A stretch of DNA of 64,000 nt from CBDCUQ01 sp965222835 (GTDB lineage: Bacteria > Pseudomonadota > Alphaproteobacteria > Rhizobiales > Hyphomicrobiaceae): contig CBDCUQ010000004.1 of the NCBI GenBank assembly GCA_965222835.1, forward strand, positions 248,001-312,000, read 5' to 3'. The notes beneath the pieces are model-generated. The model did no database searches and had not been told where the DNA came from. It worked only from the letters and a program-made list of their open reading frames with translations. The translations under genes were made by a program, and so were the position numbers. Below, one piece after another: positions 27,096 to 35,898 of the stretch. The first letter of the stretch is position 1; each line of letters begins with the position of its first letter.

Positions 27096-27794
27096 ATGAC
27101 ATTGGTTATATGCCCAAAACACGGAGCCCACGGTATTATTGAGTTGTGTCCTCATGCAGCGGACCTTGTTGACAAGGGATGCTACAACACTTTCCATACT
27201 ATTGAGATATGTACGACACTGCTCGTGTGCGAAGAATGCCTGCAGAAATACGATTTGGGAAAGTTTAAAGATTGCTCTAGCATTCTTGATGATGACTATG
27301 ATGATGATCTTGTTGACGCTTACTTTGAAGCTTACGAGCAATTGGAAGGAAGGCAAATTGAGTGTCGAGAATGTGTTGCTGCTGCTGAAGTTAAGCAAGC
27401 TCGAAAGAATGGAGAGCCCGATCCGTTCCCTGTGTATGAAAGAACATTAAACAGCAATCATCGTGACATACTGGATCTGTTGAAGGCGCACCTTACCAGC
27501 AACTTCAAATTCCAACATTCGGTTGTTGAAAAACAAGAGCCTGCTTGTTTTATTTATGGCGGCGGTTACCGAGAGCCTTTAACTGTAAAAGTCTACTACG
27601 TGACGGCAGAGACTGAACAAAATTATATTATTGGTTTGGTGAAAAATTTTCTTGCTGATTTTGAATTAAATCAAGGTCGAATTCTTTTTTATGAAAAAGA
27701 AGTATGGGTGACTTGGTCTAACCCTGAGCAAGGCACTTCGGGGGGCTCTCGAGGTGATGAACGCCTACTACAAAATAGTTTCATAAATTGTTGA
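27096..27794 (+). CDS. Unknown Cys-rich protein, sole gene of mini-island
   Basis: 232 residues; I recognise no family. The N-terminal third has Cys/His positions that could bind zinc (CPKHG, CPHAAD, CEECL, CRECV), an acidic run DDDYDDDL, and a C-terminal half that looks like a mixed alpha/beta domain. No signal peptide. The ribosome site GAGG precedes ATG 27096. Its coding sequence is visibly more AT-rich than the neighbouring islands, which suggests separate origin. It is the only gene between tRNA fragments B and C and is bracketed by a 62-base direct repeat, so it is cargo of a very small element. Function unknown. Confidence 0.65.
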   Translation: MTLVICPKHGAHGIIELCPHAADLVDKGCYNTFHTIEICTTLLVCEECLQKYDLGKFKDCSSILDDDYDDDLVDAYFEAYEQLEGRQIECRECVAAAEVKQARKNGEPDPFPVYERTLNSNHRDILDLLKAHLTSNFKFQHSVVEKQEPACFIYGGGYREPLTVKVYYVTAETEQNYIIGLVKNFLADFELNQGRILFYEKEVWVTWSNPEQGTSGGSRGDERLLQNSFINC

Positions 27795-27885
27795 AATGGA
27801 CGCCTTCAAACTCTGTGAGAGTTATTTGTATTGCTATGGAAGTTTTCTCAAGTGTGGATATGGATATAACAGCCAAGTCAGCAAC

Positions 27886-27947
27886 GGGTCATTAGCGAGC
27901 GTCACAACCATGTTCGCAACACGGTGGCTTTACACCTGACAGCGGAC
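27886..27947 (+). repeat. 62-base direct repeat, right member
   Basis: Partner of 26969-27030. Further right, ACTGCCTAG.. near 28045 also matches a stretch near 26800, so the repeats are part of longer, decayed related ends. Confidence 0.6.
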
Positions 27948-28111
27948 ACAATTGATCAAGTCTACGGCCAAATCTAAATGGGGTGGTGCTCCTCACTGAC
28001 ATGGCGACGAGCAGTCGAACAAAAAAGGAATGGGTTTCCTCAGCTACTGCCTAGATACTGACTAAGAGGAGGATTTTGAAAAGGTGGAAAGAAGTAACTT
28101 ATTGATTTTCC

Positions 28112-28157
28112 TGGCGATCCCGGCAGGACTTGAACCTGCGACCCTCAGATTAGGAAG
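28112..28157 (-). repeat. tRNA-Arg(CCU) 3' fragment, att-like copy C
   Basis: Same 46 bases as copy B with one change in the T loop. The left flank TAACTTATTGA resembles the flanks of B, D and the intact tRNA. Unlike A, B and D, no hairpin follows about 50 bases inside, so the left end of the methylamine island appears to have been altered. Marks the left boundary of island 3. Confidence 0.85.
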
Positions 28158-28544
28158 AAACGTATCTCGCACGGCTATGACGAGACCACCTGCGGCTGAA
28201 TTGACCCCGGCGGGCGATCACATCACCTTTGCCACCAACCTCCAGGGCTTCCAGGGCTTCGCTAATTTCAAGGTCTATCTCGTCGATACCGAAAGGCGGA
28301 AAGATCAGGTATGAACTGCCGTCTACGGCGGTGCCAGTTCTCAAGTTAGAATTCGGGCTATGTTGGTCAGCGTCTTGGCTGGCCAATGAAACCTGTGGGC
28401 CGTTCCCAAAGCGAAAGAAAGGATGCTATGTGAGGGCGAGGCTTCTGGACCCGATCGCACTCCAGCCAGAAGCGTCGGACTGCCGTCCCGGCCAGCTCTT
28501 TGCGGCGGTGGAACTGATTGGACTATGTGGTCGGAGGAAGACAA
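28158..28544. other. Left-end DNA of the methylamine island
   Basis: 387 bases. Short frames cross it (one reads through the tRNA fragment), none credible. A tandem CTTCCAGGG duplication occurs near 28245. Nothing else recognised. Confidence 0.35.
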
Positions 28545-29165
28545 GTGTCGTGGCTAGAGCAAGATGCCCATGATTTGGACCTTGGCGATGAGTCGCGACT
28601 GGAAGTCGCAATTGGCCGAGAGATTCGGCGTCACAGAACACTCTTAGGTCTAACCGCCTTGGAAGTTAGCAGAGAGGCAGGGCTGTCTCCGGGCATGTTA
28701 TCAAGGATCGAGCGCGGGCAGACGTCACCATCGCTTGACACATTGAGGCGGGTTGCGATGGCGCTCAATATCCCAGTCACCTCACTTTTTCGCCAGTATG
28801 AAGAGGAACGGGATGCCAGCTTCGTTCCGGCGGGCCACGGCTTGGAGATTGAGCGCAGGGGCACGCGCGCCGGCCACCAATATACACTTCTAGGCCACAC
28901 CGTCGGCGGGAGTATTCTCATTGAGCCTTATCTCATCACGATCACAGACGAGTCTGATGTCTTTCCGACATTCCAACACGATGGTGTAGAATTTATCCAT
29001 ATGCTGCAGGGCGCTGTTGATTACCGGCACGGCAATCGCGTCTACAAGCTCAAACGCGGAGATTCGCTGCTCTTTGATGCCAATGCACCCCATGGGCCGG
29101 AACATCTCAGAAAACTGCCCATAAAATTCCTGTCCATAATCTCATATGTTTCGCCGAGGAAGTGA
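28545..29165 (+). CDS. XRE-family regulator with C-terminal cupin
   Basis: 206 residues. N-terminal helix-turn-helix (IGREIRRHRTLLGLTALEVS, GLSPGMLSRIERGQTSPSLDTL) and a C-terminal cupin (FIHMLQGAVDYRHGNRVYKL, GDSLLFDANAPHGPE), the layout of PuuR-like regulators that sense small amines or amino acids. I chose GTG 28545 because GGAGGAAG precedes it; TTG 28518 is an alternative. It lies upstream of a gamma-glutamylmethylamide synthetase-like gene, so regulation of amine use is plausible. This is inference. Confidence 0.8.
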   Translation: MSWLEQDAHDLDLGDESRLEVAIGREIRRHRTLLGLTALEVSREAGLSPGMLSRIERGQTSPSLDTLRRVAMALNIPVTSLFRQYEEERDASFVPAGHGLEIERRGTRAGHQYTLLGHTVGGSILIEPYLITITDESDVFPTFQHDGVEFIHMLQGAVDYRHGNRVYKLKRGDSLLFDANAPHGPEHLRKLPIKFLSIISYVSPRK

Positions 29166-29350
29166 GCGAGGATGCTTGAGGTCTTCTCAGCAGCCGATCT
29201 GGGAAGGATCGCGTTGGTGAGGGCATTGTCAGTTTTGGCGCTCTACGTCCGCTATTTCCATGAGATTTTGATAGAATCGCCTTGCTGCGTCGTTGAACAT
29301 GTTAATGTGGGCAACAGCGTCAGAGTCGAGTTCCTGTACTGCGCCCGGCC

Positions 29351-29765
29351 TTGACCGCCTGCCTGCGTTATGAGACGCCACAGGCGGTCAGGACCTCCAA
29401 CGACCAGTTTCCTGACGTGCTACGGCCCCGAATTCGTCGCGAAGCCGTGCGCGCTTGGCTCGGCCGGATCGGCGCCAAGACGCTCTACATCGAGCCTGAG
29501 AGCCCATGGGAGAACGGCTACTGCGAGAGCCTCAACTCCAAGCTCAGAGATGAGCTCTTGAACGGAGAGATGTTCAGGACGCCACGTGAACGCCCAAGTC
29601 CTGATTGAAGCCTGGCGGCTGCATTACAACGCCGTGCGGCCGCATTCGGCTCTTGGCTATCGTCCGTGGGCTCCTGGGACCATCTTGCCACCAGCATGTG
29701 GACTGGCCGGAGTGAGGCGTAGGTTAGACCGGATGCTGGATGAGCACGGCCGGATTATGACTTAG
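29351..29765 (+). pseudogene. IS3-family transposase (OrfB) C-terminal remnant
   Basis: Fragments of an IS3-family DDE integrase in shifting frames: YGPEFVAK in one frame, GRIGAKTLYIEPESPWENGYCESLNSKLRDELL in another (with the catalytic Glu), then WRLHYNAVRPHSALGYRPW in a third from GTG 29586 to TAG 29763. The first two catalytic Asp are missing and at least two frameshifts are present. No terminal inverted repeats were found. It is a dead IS remnant inside the methylamine island. Confidence 0.85.
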
Positions 29766-29960
29766 AGAGTGGAATTGTGATGAGGGACAGGTCACAACGA
29801 TGATTGAAGCTGCCGCGATGGCGGGTTTTTCTCTTGCGGAAACTGGTTGGATTCCGGCGAAGTAGAGTCGGTGAATATCATTGGCCGACTATTTCGAAAT
29901 CCGGAACGAAACATACCATCGCTAGGTATCGAAGCCCGCAGGGTACTTGGGGAGTGAAGC

Positions 29961-31298
29961 ATGATGGGAAAGAATCTCGGCGAAATGGGGATGACGAAGA
30001 ATCTCAGCGAAATAGGGAAGAGCGCCGGTGTGAAGTACGTTCTGGCCAGCTTCGTTGATTTGTTCGGTGTGCTGCGAGCGAAGCTCGTTCCGGTAGGTGC
30101 GATTGGCGACATGCAAAAGGATGGTGCCGGCTTCGCTGGATTTGCTACGTGGCTCGATATGACACCTGCACATCCGGATATGTTTGGCGTTCCCGACCCA
30201 GATACCTTCCTTCAGTTGCCTTGGAGGCCGGAAGTAGGCTGGGTGGTTTGCGATCTATACCTGGAGGGTAAGCCGGTCGAAGCTTCGCCGCGTGTCATGC
30301 TCAAACGCCAAATCCAGCGGGCTGCTGAACAGGGCTATCGCATGAAGGCGGGTGTGGAATGCGAGTTCCATCTTCTCGCCCCCGATGGCAAAGGTCTTTC
30401 CGACCCTTATGATACGCAGTCGAAGCCCTGCTATGACCAGAACGCGCTGATGCGGCGCTACGACGTCATCGCAGAAATATGCGATTGTATGATTGGATTT
30501 GGCTGGAAACCTTATCAGAACGATCATGAAGACGGAAACGGCCAGTTTGAAATAAATTGGGATTACGATGATTGCCTGAAGACGGCCGACCGACACGTCT
30601 TCTTCAAATTCATGGCCAAGGGGATTGCAGAGAAGCACGGCTGCAGAGCGACCTTCATGCCAAAGCCGTTCCTGCAGCTGACCGGAAACGGGTGCCACAT
30701 GCACGTGTCATTGTGGAATAGGACCGGCGACACGAACCTGTTCAGCGATTCGAGTGACGAAGTTGGCCTTTCGCGGCTAGCCTATTACTTCCTCGGTGGG
30801 ATAATGCACAGTGCTGAAGAACTCTGCTCGATCTTTAGTCCAACGGTCAACAGCTACAAGCGCATCAATGCACCACCAACGCGTTCGGGTGCAACTTGGG
30901 CACCCAATACGATAACTTATGGCGGTAACAACCGGACACATATGATCCGTGTTCCCGATAGCGGCCGCTTCGAGCTGCGACTGATGGACGGTGCCACCAA
31001 CCCTTATTTGGGCCAAGCGGGTGTTCTGGCCGCTGGCCTCGATGGTATCGAGAACCGACGAGAGCCCGGGGAGCGACTAGACATCGATATGTACTCCGAC
31101 GGTCAGTCGGTCACTAATGTCAGGAAGCTTCCGCTCAACTTGCTCGACGCGATTCGCAAGACGGAACAGAGTCAAGTTTTGCGCAAGGCCTTCGGAGACG
31201 GCACCGTCGATAGCTACGTTAAGCTCAAGATGCAGGAATGGAACGATTTCATGCACTCTCCCTCGCAATGGGAATTGGATCATACGCTTGACTGCTGA
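29961..31298 (+). CDS. gmaS: Glutamine synthetase family, gamma-glutamylmethylamide synthetase-like
   Basis: 445 residues, a length close to GmaS and GlnT-type enzymes. Glutamine synthetase signatures: KAGVECEFHLL (metal-binding Glu), ENDHEDGNGQFEIN-like segment QNDHEDGNGQFEIN, GNGCHMHVSLW, NSYKRINAP and the catalytic RFELRLMDGATNPYL. GmaS condenses methylamine and glutamate using ATP to form gamma-glutamylmethylamide, the first step of the indirect methylamine pathway; GlnT makes glutamine. The mau cluster in the same island favours methylamine. The partner genes mgsABC and mgdABCD are not here. Start ATG 29961 follows GGGGAG; ATG 29991 is an alternative. Confidence 0.75.
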   Translation: MMGKNLGEMGMTKNLSEIGKSAGVKYVLASFVDLFGVLRAKLVPVGAIGDMQKDGAGFAGFATWLDMTPAHPDMFGVPDPDTFLQLPWRPEVGWVVCDLYLEGKPVEASPRVMLKRQIQRAAEQGYRMKAGVECEFHLLAPDGKGLSDPYDTQSKPCYDQNALMRRYDVIAEICDCMIGFGWKPYQNDHEDGNGQFEINWDYDDCLKTADRHVFFKFMAKGIAEKHGCRATFMPKPFLQLTGNGCHMHVSLWNRTGDTNLFSDSSDEVGLSRLAYYFLGGIMHSAEELCSIFSPTVNSYKRINAPPTRSGATWAPNTITYGGNNRTHMIRVPDSGRFELRLMDGATNPYLGQAGVLAAGLDGIENRREPGERLDIDMYSDGQSVTNVRKLPLNLLDAIRKTEQSQVLRKAFGDGTVDSYVKLKMQEWNDFMHSPSQWELDHTLDC

Positions 31299-31655
31299 GA
31301 TGGGCTTCCTCACGCCTGCACGCAGATTGGTCCATTCTCCGCAAGGCCGACCCGATTCGGTTCCAGCGCGGCGCGGGGCCCCAGCAATCGTGATGGCATC
31401 ACCGTTTCGGATTGCTCCATTGACATTTTAGTTTACTGACAGTAAATCTTTCAGGTTTCCAACCGGAGCCGGGTGCATTGATTTGTCGGGCTTGCGTCGA
31501 ATTTGGGTTAGAGCGGCCGACGACTATGCACCTGCCTGCAAGGAGAAGCAGAAGGATGTTGTCTTCGCGCGTTACTAAGAACTGGTCGATGTTGGCGATT
31601 CATATCTGAGACACCAGTCCGCGCGTTCGGTTAGCCATCGCTGAATGCGAGTGGA
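31299..31655. other. Intergenic DNA with a perfect palindrome
   Basis: 357 bases, no gene. The only structure seen is the palindrome at 31432-31446. Confidence 0.4.
31432..31446. promoter_or_regulatory. Candidate operator palindrome
   Basis: TTTACTG-A-CAGTAAA, perfect 7-base arms around one base, 134 bases after the gmaS-like gene and 210 bases before the AraC-type regulator. The form suits a dimeric repressor site. No second copy was noticed. Confidence 0.35.
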
Positions 31656-32642
31656 ATGATGAGTAAGGCTAACTTCCAAGATTTGCAGGCGTGTCTCCGA
31701 CCGGTGGGTTTGGATCCGTCGATTATTGTCGATCCGCTTAACGAAGAGCCACTGCGATCTTATTGCGAGAAGTTCTTGGAGTCGCGGCGCGGAAGCAGTG
31801 ACGAGGATGTCGGTCTTCAATTCGGACTTGAGTTCGAGCCGAAGCTTCTCGGCCTCGTTGGCTATGCGGCGATAATGTCGCCAACGCTGGGAGCATGCCT
31901 GAGAACCCTAACCGAACATCTGCCAATTGAGAATTCGTGCTGCAGCTTGCGACTTGAGGAATTCGGCAGTTGCTGTCGGGCGACCCTGCAAATACAAAGC
32001 CAATCTTCAAGAACGGCACGTCAGGCGTCGCATTTCTATATAGGACTTCTGTGCAATGCCGGTCGCGCCTGTTTAGGCCCACGTTGGAGTCCGAAGGAGA
32101 TTTGGCTTTGTCACTGCAATCGCTCAGATCAATCAAGGCACTTTGAACGCGTATTTGGGGCCCCGGTCTTGTTGGGAAAATGCGTCGACGCAATGGTGAT
32201 TCAGCGGGCGGAATTGGACATGCGTACGGCAGATGGGGACCGATATCTATCGTCTTTCTTGCGGGATGCGTTTCTTCAGAGGAGATGGTCTCGCAGTTTG
32301 CAAACGGATTTCATTGTTGAAGTGTGCAGCGCGATAAAAGTGCGAATGGGTCAATCGGACCTGACGCTCGACACTGTTGCCGATGAGATGGCGGTCTCGA
32401 GATGGATTCTGAGAAGTCGACTCAAGACGCATGGCGTTCGTTTTGTCGATCTAATCGCTCGGGCAAGAAGAGAGCTTGCGCACGAGTACCTGAGCGATCT
32501 AGAAATTCCGTTGACGGAAGTGGCGCTGCGGCTTGGCTATTCTGAACTGAGTGCTTTCTCTAGGGCCTTCCGGCAGTGGACAGGGGAGTCCCCGCAACAG
32601 TATCGAAAAAAGGACGTCAGTTTTCTCAGGGGACTGATCTAA
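31656..32642 (+). CDS. AraC-family transcription regulator
   Basis: 328 residues. The N-terminal half resembles the arabinose-binding-like sensor of OruR/ArgR-type AraC regulators (DVGLQFGLEFEPKLLGLVGYA, SPTLGACLRTLTEHLP). The C-terminal half is a double helix-turn-helix (LTLDTVADEMAVSRWILRSRL and IPLTEVALRLGYSELSAFSRAFRQWTGESPQQYR). It probably activates a local promoter in response to a small ligand. The position between the gmaS-like gene and the porin/mau genes suggests amine control, but no binding site was identified. Confidence 0.85.
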   Translation: MMSKANFQDLQACLRPVGLDPSIIVDPLNEEPLRSYCEKFLESRRGSSDEDVGLQFGLEFEPKLLGLVGYAAIMSPTLGACLRTLTEHLPIENSCCSLRLEEFGSCCRATLQIQSQSSRTARQASHFYIGLLCNAGRACLGPRWSPKEIWLCHCNRSDQSRHFERVFGAPVLLGKCVDAMVIQRAELDMRTADGDRYLSSFLRDAFLQRRWSRSLQTDFIVEVCSAIKVRMGQSDLTLDTVADEMAVSRWILRSRLKTHGVRFVDLIARARRELAHEYLSDLEIPLTEVALRLGYSELSAFSRAFRQWTGESPQQYRKKDVSFLRGLI

Positions 32643-33047
32643 AGCGGCACGTGTTAAGGTGCTTTGCAGCAGCGGGTCCAGTAATGGCAAGCGGTCTTGG
32701 CTTACAATAGCGCCCACTGGAGTTTCTGACGATCGACTTGGCGCCATCGAATGCGTCGTAGACTCCGAATCATTCAGGTATTTCGCATGCAACCTGTCTG
32801 GCATTGGTCCAATGATGGGAATGATGGGTCTTGCCTTCAACATTAATGTGGCAATGCCGCAACAGGCAGCCTGTAAACAGGCGCGAAGCGACCACGCCCG
32901 ATCCTGAAAGTCAAATTCAGCCGTGGCACGTCAAGCGGTTACGGCATCGCCGGATATGATATCCTGGACTTGGCCAAAGAAATCTACAAATGCGTACCGC
33001 TTACACAGCTGAGGCAGATACGAACACGCCACTGAGGGGGTAGATTG
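32643..33047. other. Intergenic DNA before the porin gene
   Basis: 405 bases. A frame at 32659-32907 has no ribosome site or recognisable domain and was not annotated. The promoter of the porin gene must lie here; GAGGGGG at 33034 is its ribosome site. Confidence 0.35.
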
Positions 33048-33842
33048 ATGAAAGCGAAGAGTCTTTCGAGAGGCGTCGCTTCGCTCGCCGCAGCGAGCGG
33101 TATGCTGATTTGCCTTGCCACTCCGGTAAACGCCGGTGGTTTCGAGGATGATCCTGTCAATGTCAATGAGGGCCGGAAGCTTGAGTGGTCCGTAAACGGG
33201 GGCGTAGCGAGCGAGTACGTTTTCCGCGGCGTTTCGCAGAGTGATGAAGATCCCGCAATGTTTGGTGGCGCCGATCTTACATACGGAATCTTTTACACTG
33301 GTGTCTGGGCTTCGGACGTCGATACGTTTTTTACGTTTTCGGATGCGGAAATCGACTGGTATGCCGGGGTTACGCCGTCGGTTGGTCCTATAACCTTTGA
33401 TTTTGGCGTTATCTATTATGGTTATCTCGGACAGGACGAGGCTGCGTCGGGTGTAGACGATGTCGGCTTCTGGGAATTCAAGGCGGGTGCGAGCGCGGAA
33501 GTGGCCAAGCTCAGTGCCGGTGTCAACTACTACTTTTCGCCCGATACCTTCGCTGAGGGTGGTGAGACTCACGCTGTTGAAGGCACGCTCGGCTATTCGT
33601 TGCCTAAGGTCTGGGTCTTTGATCCAACGATTAATGGAACAGTTGGTTGGTGGGGTTTTGATGACATACCGGGTGCCGACTACACTTGGTGGAACGTTGG
33701 CCTAGAACTTGCCGTTGAGAAACTGGCGTTCGATTTCCGGTACCATGACACCGATATTGCCGACGGTACTGTCGTTGGCCCGACTGGCAACGATCTTGCT
33801 GACGAGCGTTTCGTCTTCACGGCAACGTTGACCCTGCCGTGA
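33048..33842 (+). CDS. TorF-like putative outer-membrane porin
   Basis: 264 residues. Signal peptide (LAAASGMLICLATPVNA) then alternating amphipathic beta strands. Typical segments are SVNGGVASEYVFRGVSQSDEDPAMFGGADLTY and YGIFYTGVWASDVD, and the C-terminus ERFVFTATLTLP resembles an outer-membrane barrel end. This matches the TorF/Gcw_chp porin family. ATG 33048 is preceded by GAGGGGG; TTG 33045 is less likely. It probably allows small solutes, perhaps amines, through the outer membrane. A hairpin terminator follows. Confidence 0.82.
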   Translation: MKAKSLSRGVASLAAASGMLICLATPVNAGGFEDDPVNVNEGRKLEWSVNGGVASEYVFRGVSQSDEDPAMFGGADLTYGIFYTGVWASDVDTFFTFSDAEIDWYAGVTPSVGPITFDFGVIYYGYLGQDEAASGVDDVGFWEFKAGASAEVAKLSAGVNYYFSPDTFAEGGETHAVEGTLGYSLPKVWVFDPTINGTVGWWGFDDIPGADYTWWNVGLELAVEKLAFDFRYHDTDIADGTVVGPTGNDLADERFVFTATLTLP

Positions 33843-33900
33843 GCCAAACCAAGGTGTCGCTGAAGAAGTCGTCTTCTCCCACCGGCTTCGGAAAGCATGC

Positions 33901-33926
33901 GGGGCCCAACGGCCCCGTTCTTGTTC
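33901..33926 (+). terminator. Rho-independent terminator after the porin gene
   Basis: GGGGCC-CAAC-GGCCCC stem-loop followed by GTTCTTGTTCT, 58 bases after the porin stop codon. Confidence 0.7.
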
Positions 33927-33963
33927 TAGACACTTTCCGGCTTAGTCGGAATCACCTGGCCAG

Positions 33964-34024
33964 CCCGCTCCCCCTCCCGGCCATCCCAAGTATGCTACCG
34001 TGGGTGGCCGGGAGGGGGAGCGGG
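33964..34024. repeat. Long perfect inverted repeat
   Basis: 20-base perfect arms (33964-33983 and 34005-34024), rich in C on the left and G on the right, around a 21-base centre that can pair further. No T-run follows. It resembles a REP- or MITE-like element more than a terminator. Confidence 0.6.
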
Positions 34025-34529
34025 GCGGTTCAACCTAAATCTGAAATCCTCTAGGGTCTGGCCGCGGCCGCGCACGAGGCCGCTCTCGCAGGCGATGATG
34101 TAGTCGCCCTCCTTGCGCGTCAGCGCTGTCATTGCAGATGGATTGCCAACGTCGCCCTTACTTGGATTTCTTAGCGCACCCTTGGTCTCGATCCCGTTCA
34201 CAGCGGGCGCTATTATGAAGCGTCGCTCAAGTGGCTGAACGCGAATGTAACGGCCAGTCTCGCCTCAATTGATCTTGGCGTCGATGACCTGGGGTTTTGG
34301 TCGCCATTCGGGCACGATCGCCCGGTGCTTGGCGAAGGCACCGAGCTTGACCTCGAGGCGAAAGCGCGCCGCCCCGCTGAGTATCGGTCCTTAGGTCTTT
34401 CATGGTTGCGTCCTCGGCGCCGCCGAGCAACCAGGCATGCGCGTGTCAAGAAAGCTGCGGGCAAAGAGTCTATGACAACGGTCTCGCTCAGCCTTATAGT
34501 GATCAAAGTCATCGTAGGGAGTCTCTCTT

Positions 34530-35159
34530 GTGATCGTGGAAAAGCGCGTCCATACGCCGTTATGGATCCGGGTCTGGCACTGGACAGTGGCAGTCCTATA
34601 CGTGGTTCTTGTGTTCACAGGGTTGGTGCTGACGTTCTCCGGATCGCAATTCGCGATGATGAATTACGAATTAGCAAACACCTTGCATGATGTGACGGGC
34701 ATCGGTTTGGCGGCGGTCTACGTACTGTTCCTCGTTATCGCCGTCGCAACGGGTTACTGGCAGACTTATGTGAGGCGCTGGCGCGGGCTTGTAGAACGCA
34801 TGGGACGGCAAAGCGATCGCGCAATGAGGCCTCTGGCCGATGCGCCGAGCCAAACGCCGACTGGACAAAGGCGTCTTGATAGATTGCAGCCGCTTTTGCT
34901 CATGTTTCAGCAGTTCCTGTATCTGACCAGCATTACTATTCTGCTGCCCTTGTTAATTGTGACGGGGCTGCTCTATCTCTATCCCGAAACCGCACCGAGT
35001 AAGGTATTGGGCTTCGCCGGCCTCTGGATTATTGCGCTCGCGCACTACGTTGTCGGACTATTCGGCACTGTCTTCCTCCTGTTCCACATTTACATAAGTA
35101 CGGTGGCAGGGTTTAGGCGGATGATCTGGGGGCGTGAGATGCGCATTCAGGCGGCATAA
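34530..35159 (+). CDS. Membrane b-type cytochrome (b561/Ni-Fe hydrogenase-cytb-like)
   Basis: 209 residues, four membrane helices, with His residues positioned for two haems: VWHW in helix 1, LHDVTG in helix 2, LAHYVVG and LFHIYI in helices 3-4. Such proteins exchange electrons between quinone and a periplasmic redox partner. A GTG start at 34530 follows AGGGAG. The seven-haem cytochrome with a membrane anchor encoded at 41983 in the same island is a possible partner; this is inference. Confidence 0.8.
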   Translation: MIVEKRVHTPLWIRVWHWTVAVLYVVLVFTGLVLTFSGSQFAMMNYELANTLHDVTGIGLAAVYVLFLVIAVATGYWQTYVRRWRGLVERMGRQSDRAMRPLADAPSQTPTGQRRLDRLQPLLLMFQQFLYLTSITILLPLLIVTGLLYLYPETAPSKVLGFAGLWIIALAHYVVGLFGTVFLLFHIYISTVAGFRRMIWGREMRIQAA

Positions 35160-35898
35160 GAATTCCGGACTGAGCCTCACCAATTGCGCCGTCCACTATA
35201 TCTTGCGGGCGTAAAGCCAAGCGAAAATGTGGTGGCGCGCCTTTAGAGCGCGTTCGCTTGAGTTGGAAGCGATTGTCGTTCCGCTCACGCGCTCCATGAT
35301 ATTATTTGAGAGTCTCATTCACGCTCTCGATCGAAGCGCGTTCGCTTCAATCTCGAACGATCAGGCTCCGGGCGAAAGCGGAAGTCAAGATACTGTCGTT
35401 TCAAATTCGAGCGCGAAAGACCCCTGTCATCGGCGGGCGACCTTTTGGAGAATCTGCAGGACGTGTTGATGACGCGGCGATCGTTGATTGGCGAAATGTT
35501 TGCCGAGAGCCAAATGTAGGTAGACGGTCCCACACGTCTTTGGTTCAGCCAAGGGATTCTTTTCTTGTCGCTCGGAGTCATTGATGTGTCGATGTGTCGG
35601 CGATTTGATCTATGTCAAGTACTCTTCAGCGTGGATCACCACGGCAGCGCCGCCAAGTCGCTTCGAGCATGAGTTCCAGGCTATCGACCCTTGATGTCTG
35701 CAGCACGTCTGCAGCGATGAGGGGCATGCCGAAATTGGATGAATCGCCCAAGTGCCTCTGTGTTTGTTTTCTAATGCTTAAAGGCTCATTTGACACTCGC
35801 TCAATGCATGTCAAGCGCTTTGGTCTGAACAATGATAGCATCAAAGAAATGAGAACAGATAAAGTGACAAGATAAAAAAAAGAGTATGGGAGGGAGCT
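35160..35898. other. Upstream region of the mau operon
   Basis: About 740 bases with no gene. It contains GCGCGTTCGCTT twice (near 35250 and 35337) with inverted relatives between, like a small decayed intergenic repeat. The mau promoter is expected in its AT-rich right end (35820-35890), but I could not fix its elements. Confidence 0.4.

Larger units (their letters stand above)
33843..34529. other. Decayed intergenic region
   Basis: About 690 bases with a terminator, a long inverted repeat and stretches of minus-strand coding-like sequence in several frames (for example GAFAKHRAIVPEWRPKPQVIDAKI and RKEGDYIIACESGLVRGRGQ) interrupted by stops and frameshifts. This is probably an eroded gene of unknown family. 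No intact gene. Confidence 0.4.

Noticed and set aside
28084..28314. Short frame crossing tRNA fragment C
   Set aside because: The start of the translation (IPAGLEPATLRLG) is only the tRNA 3' half read as protein, a pattern that recurs at the other fragments.
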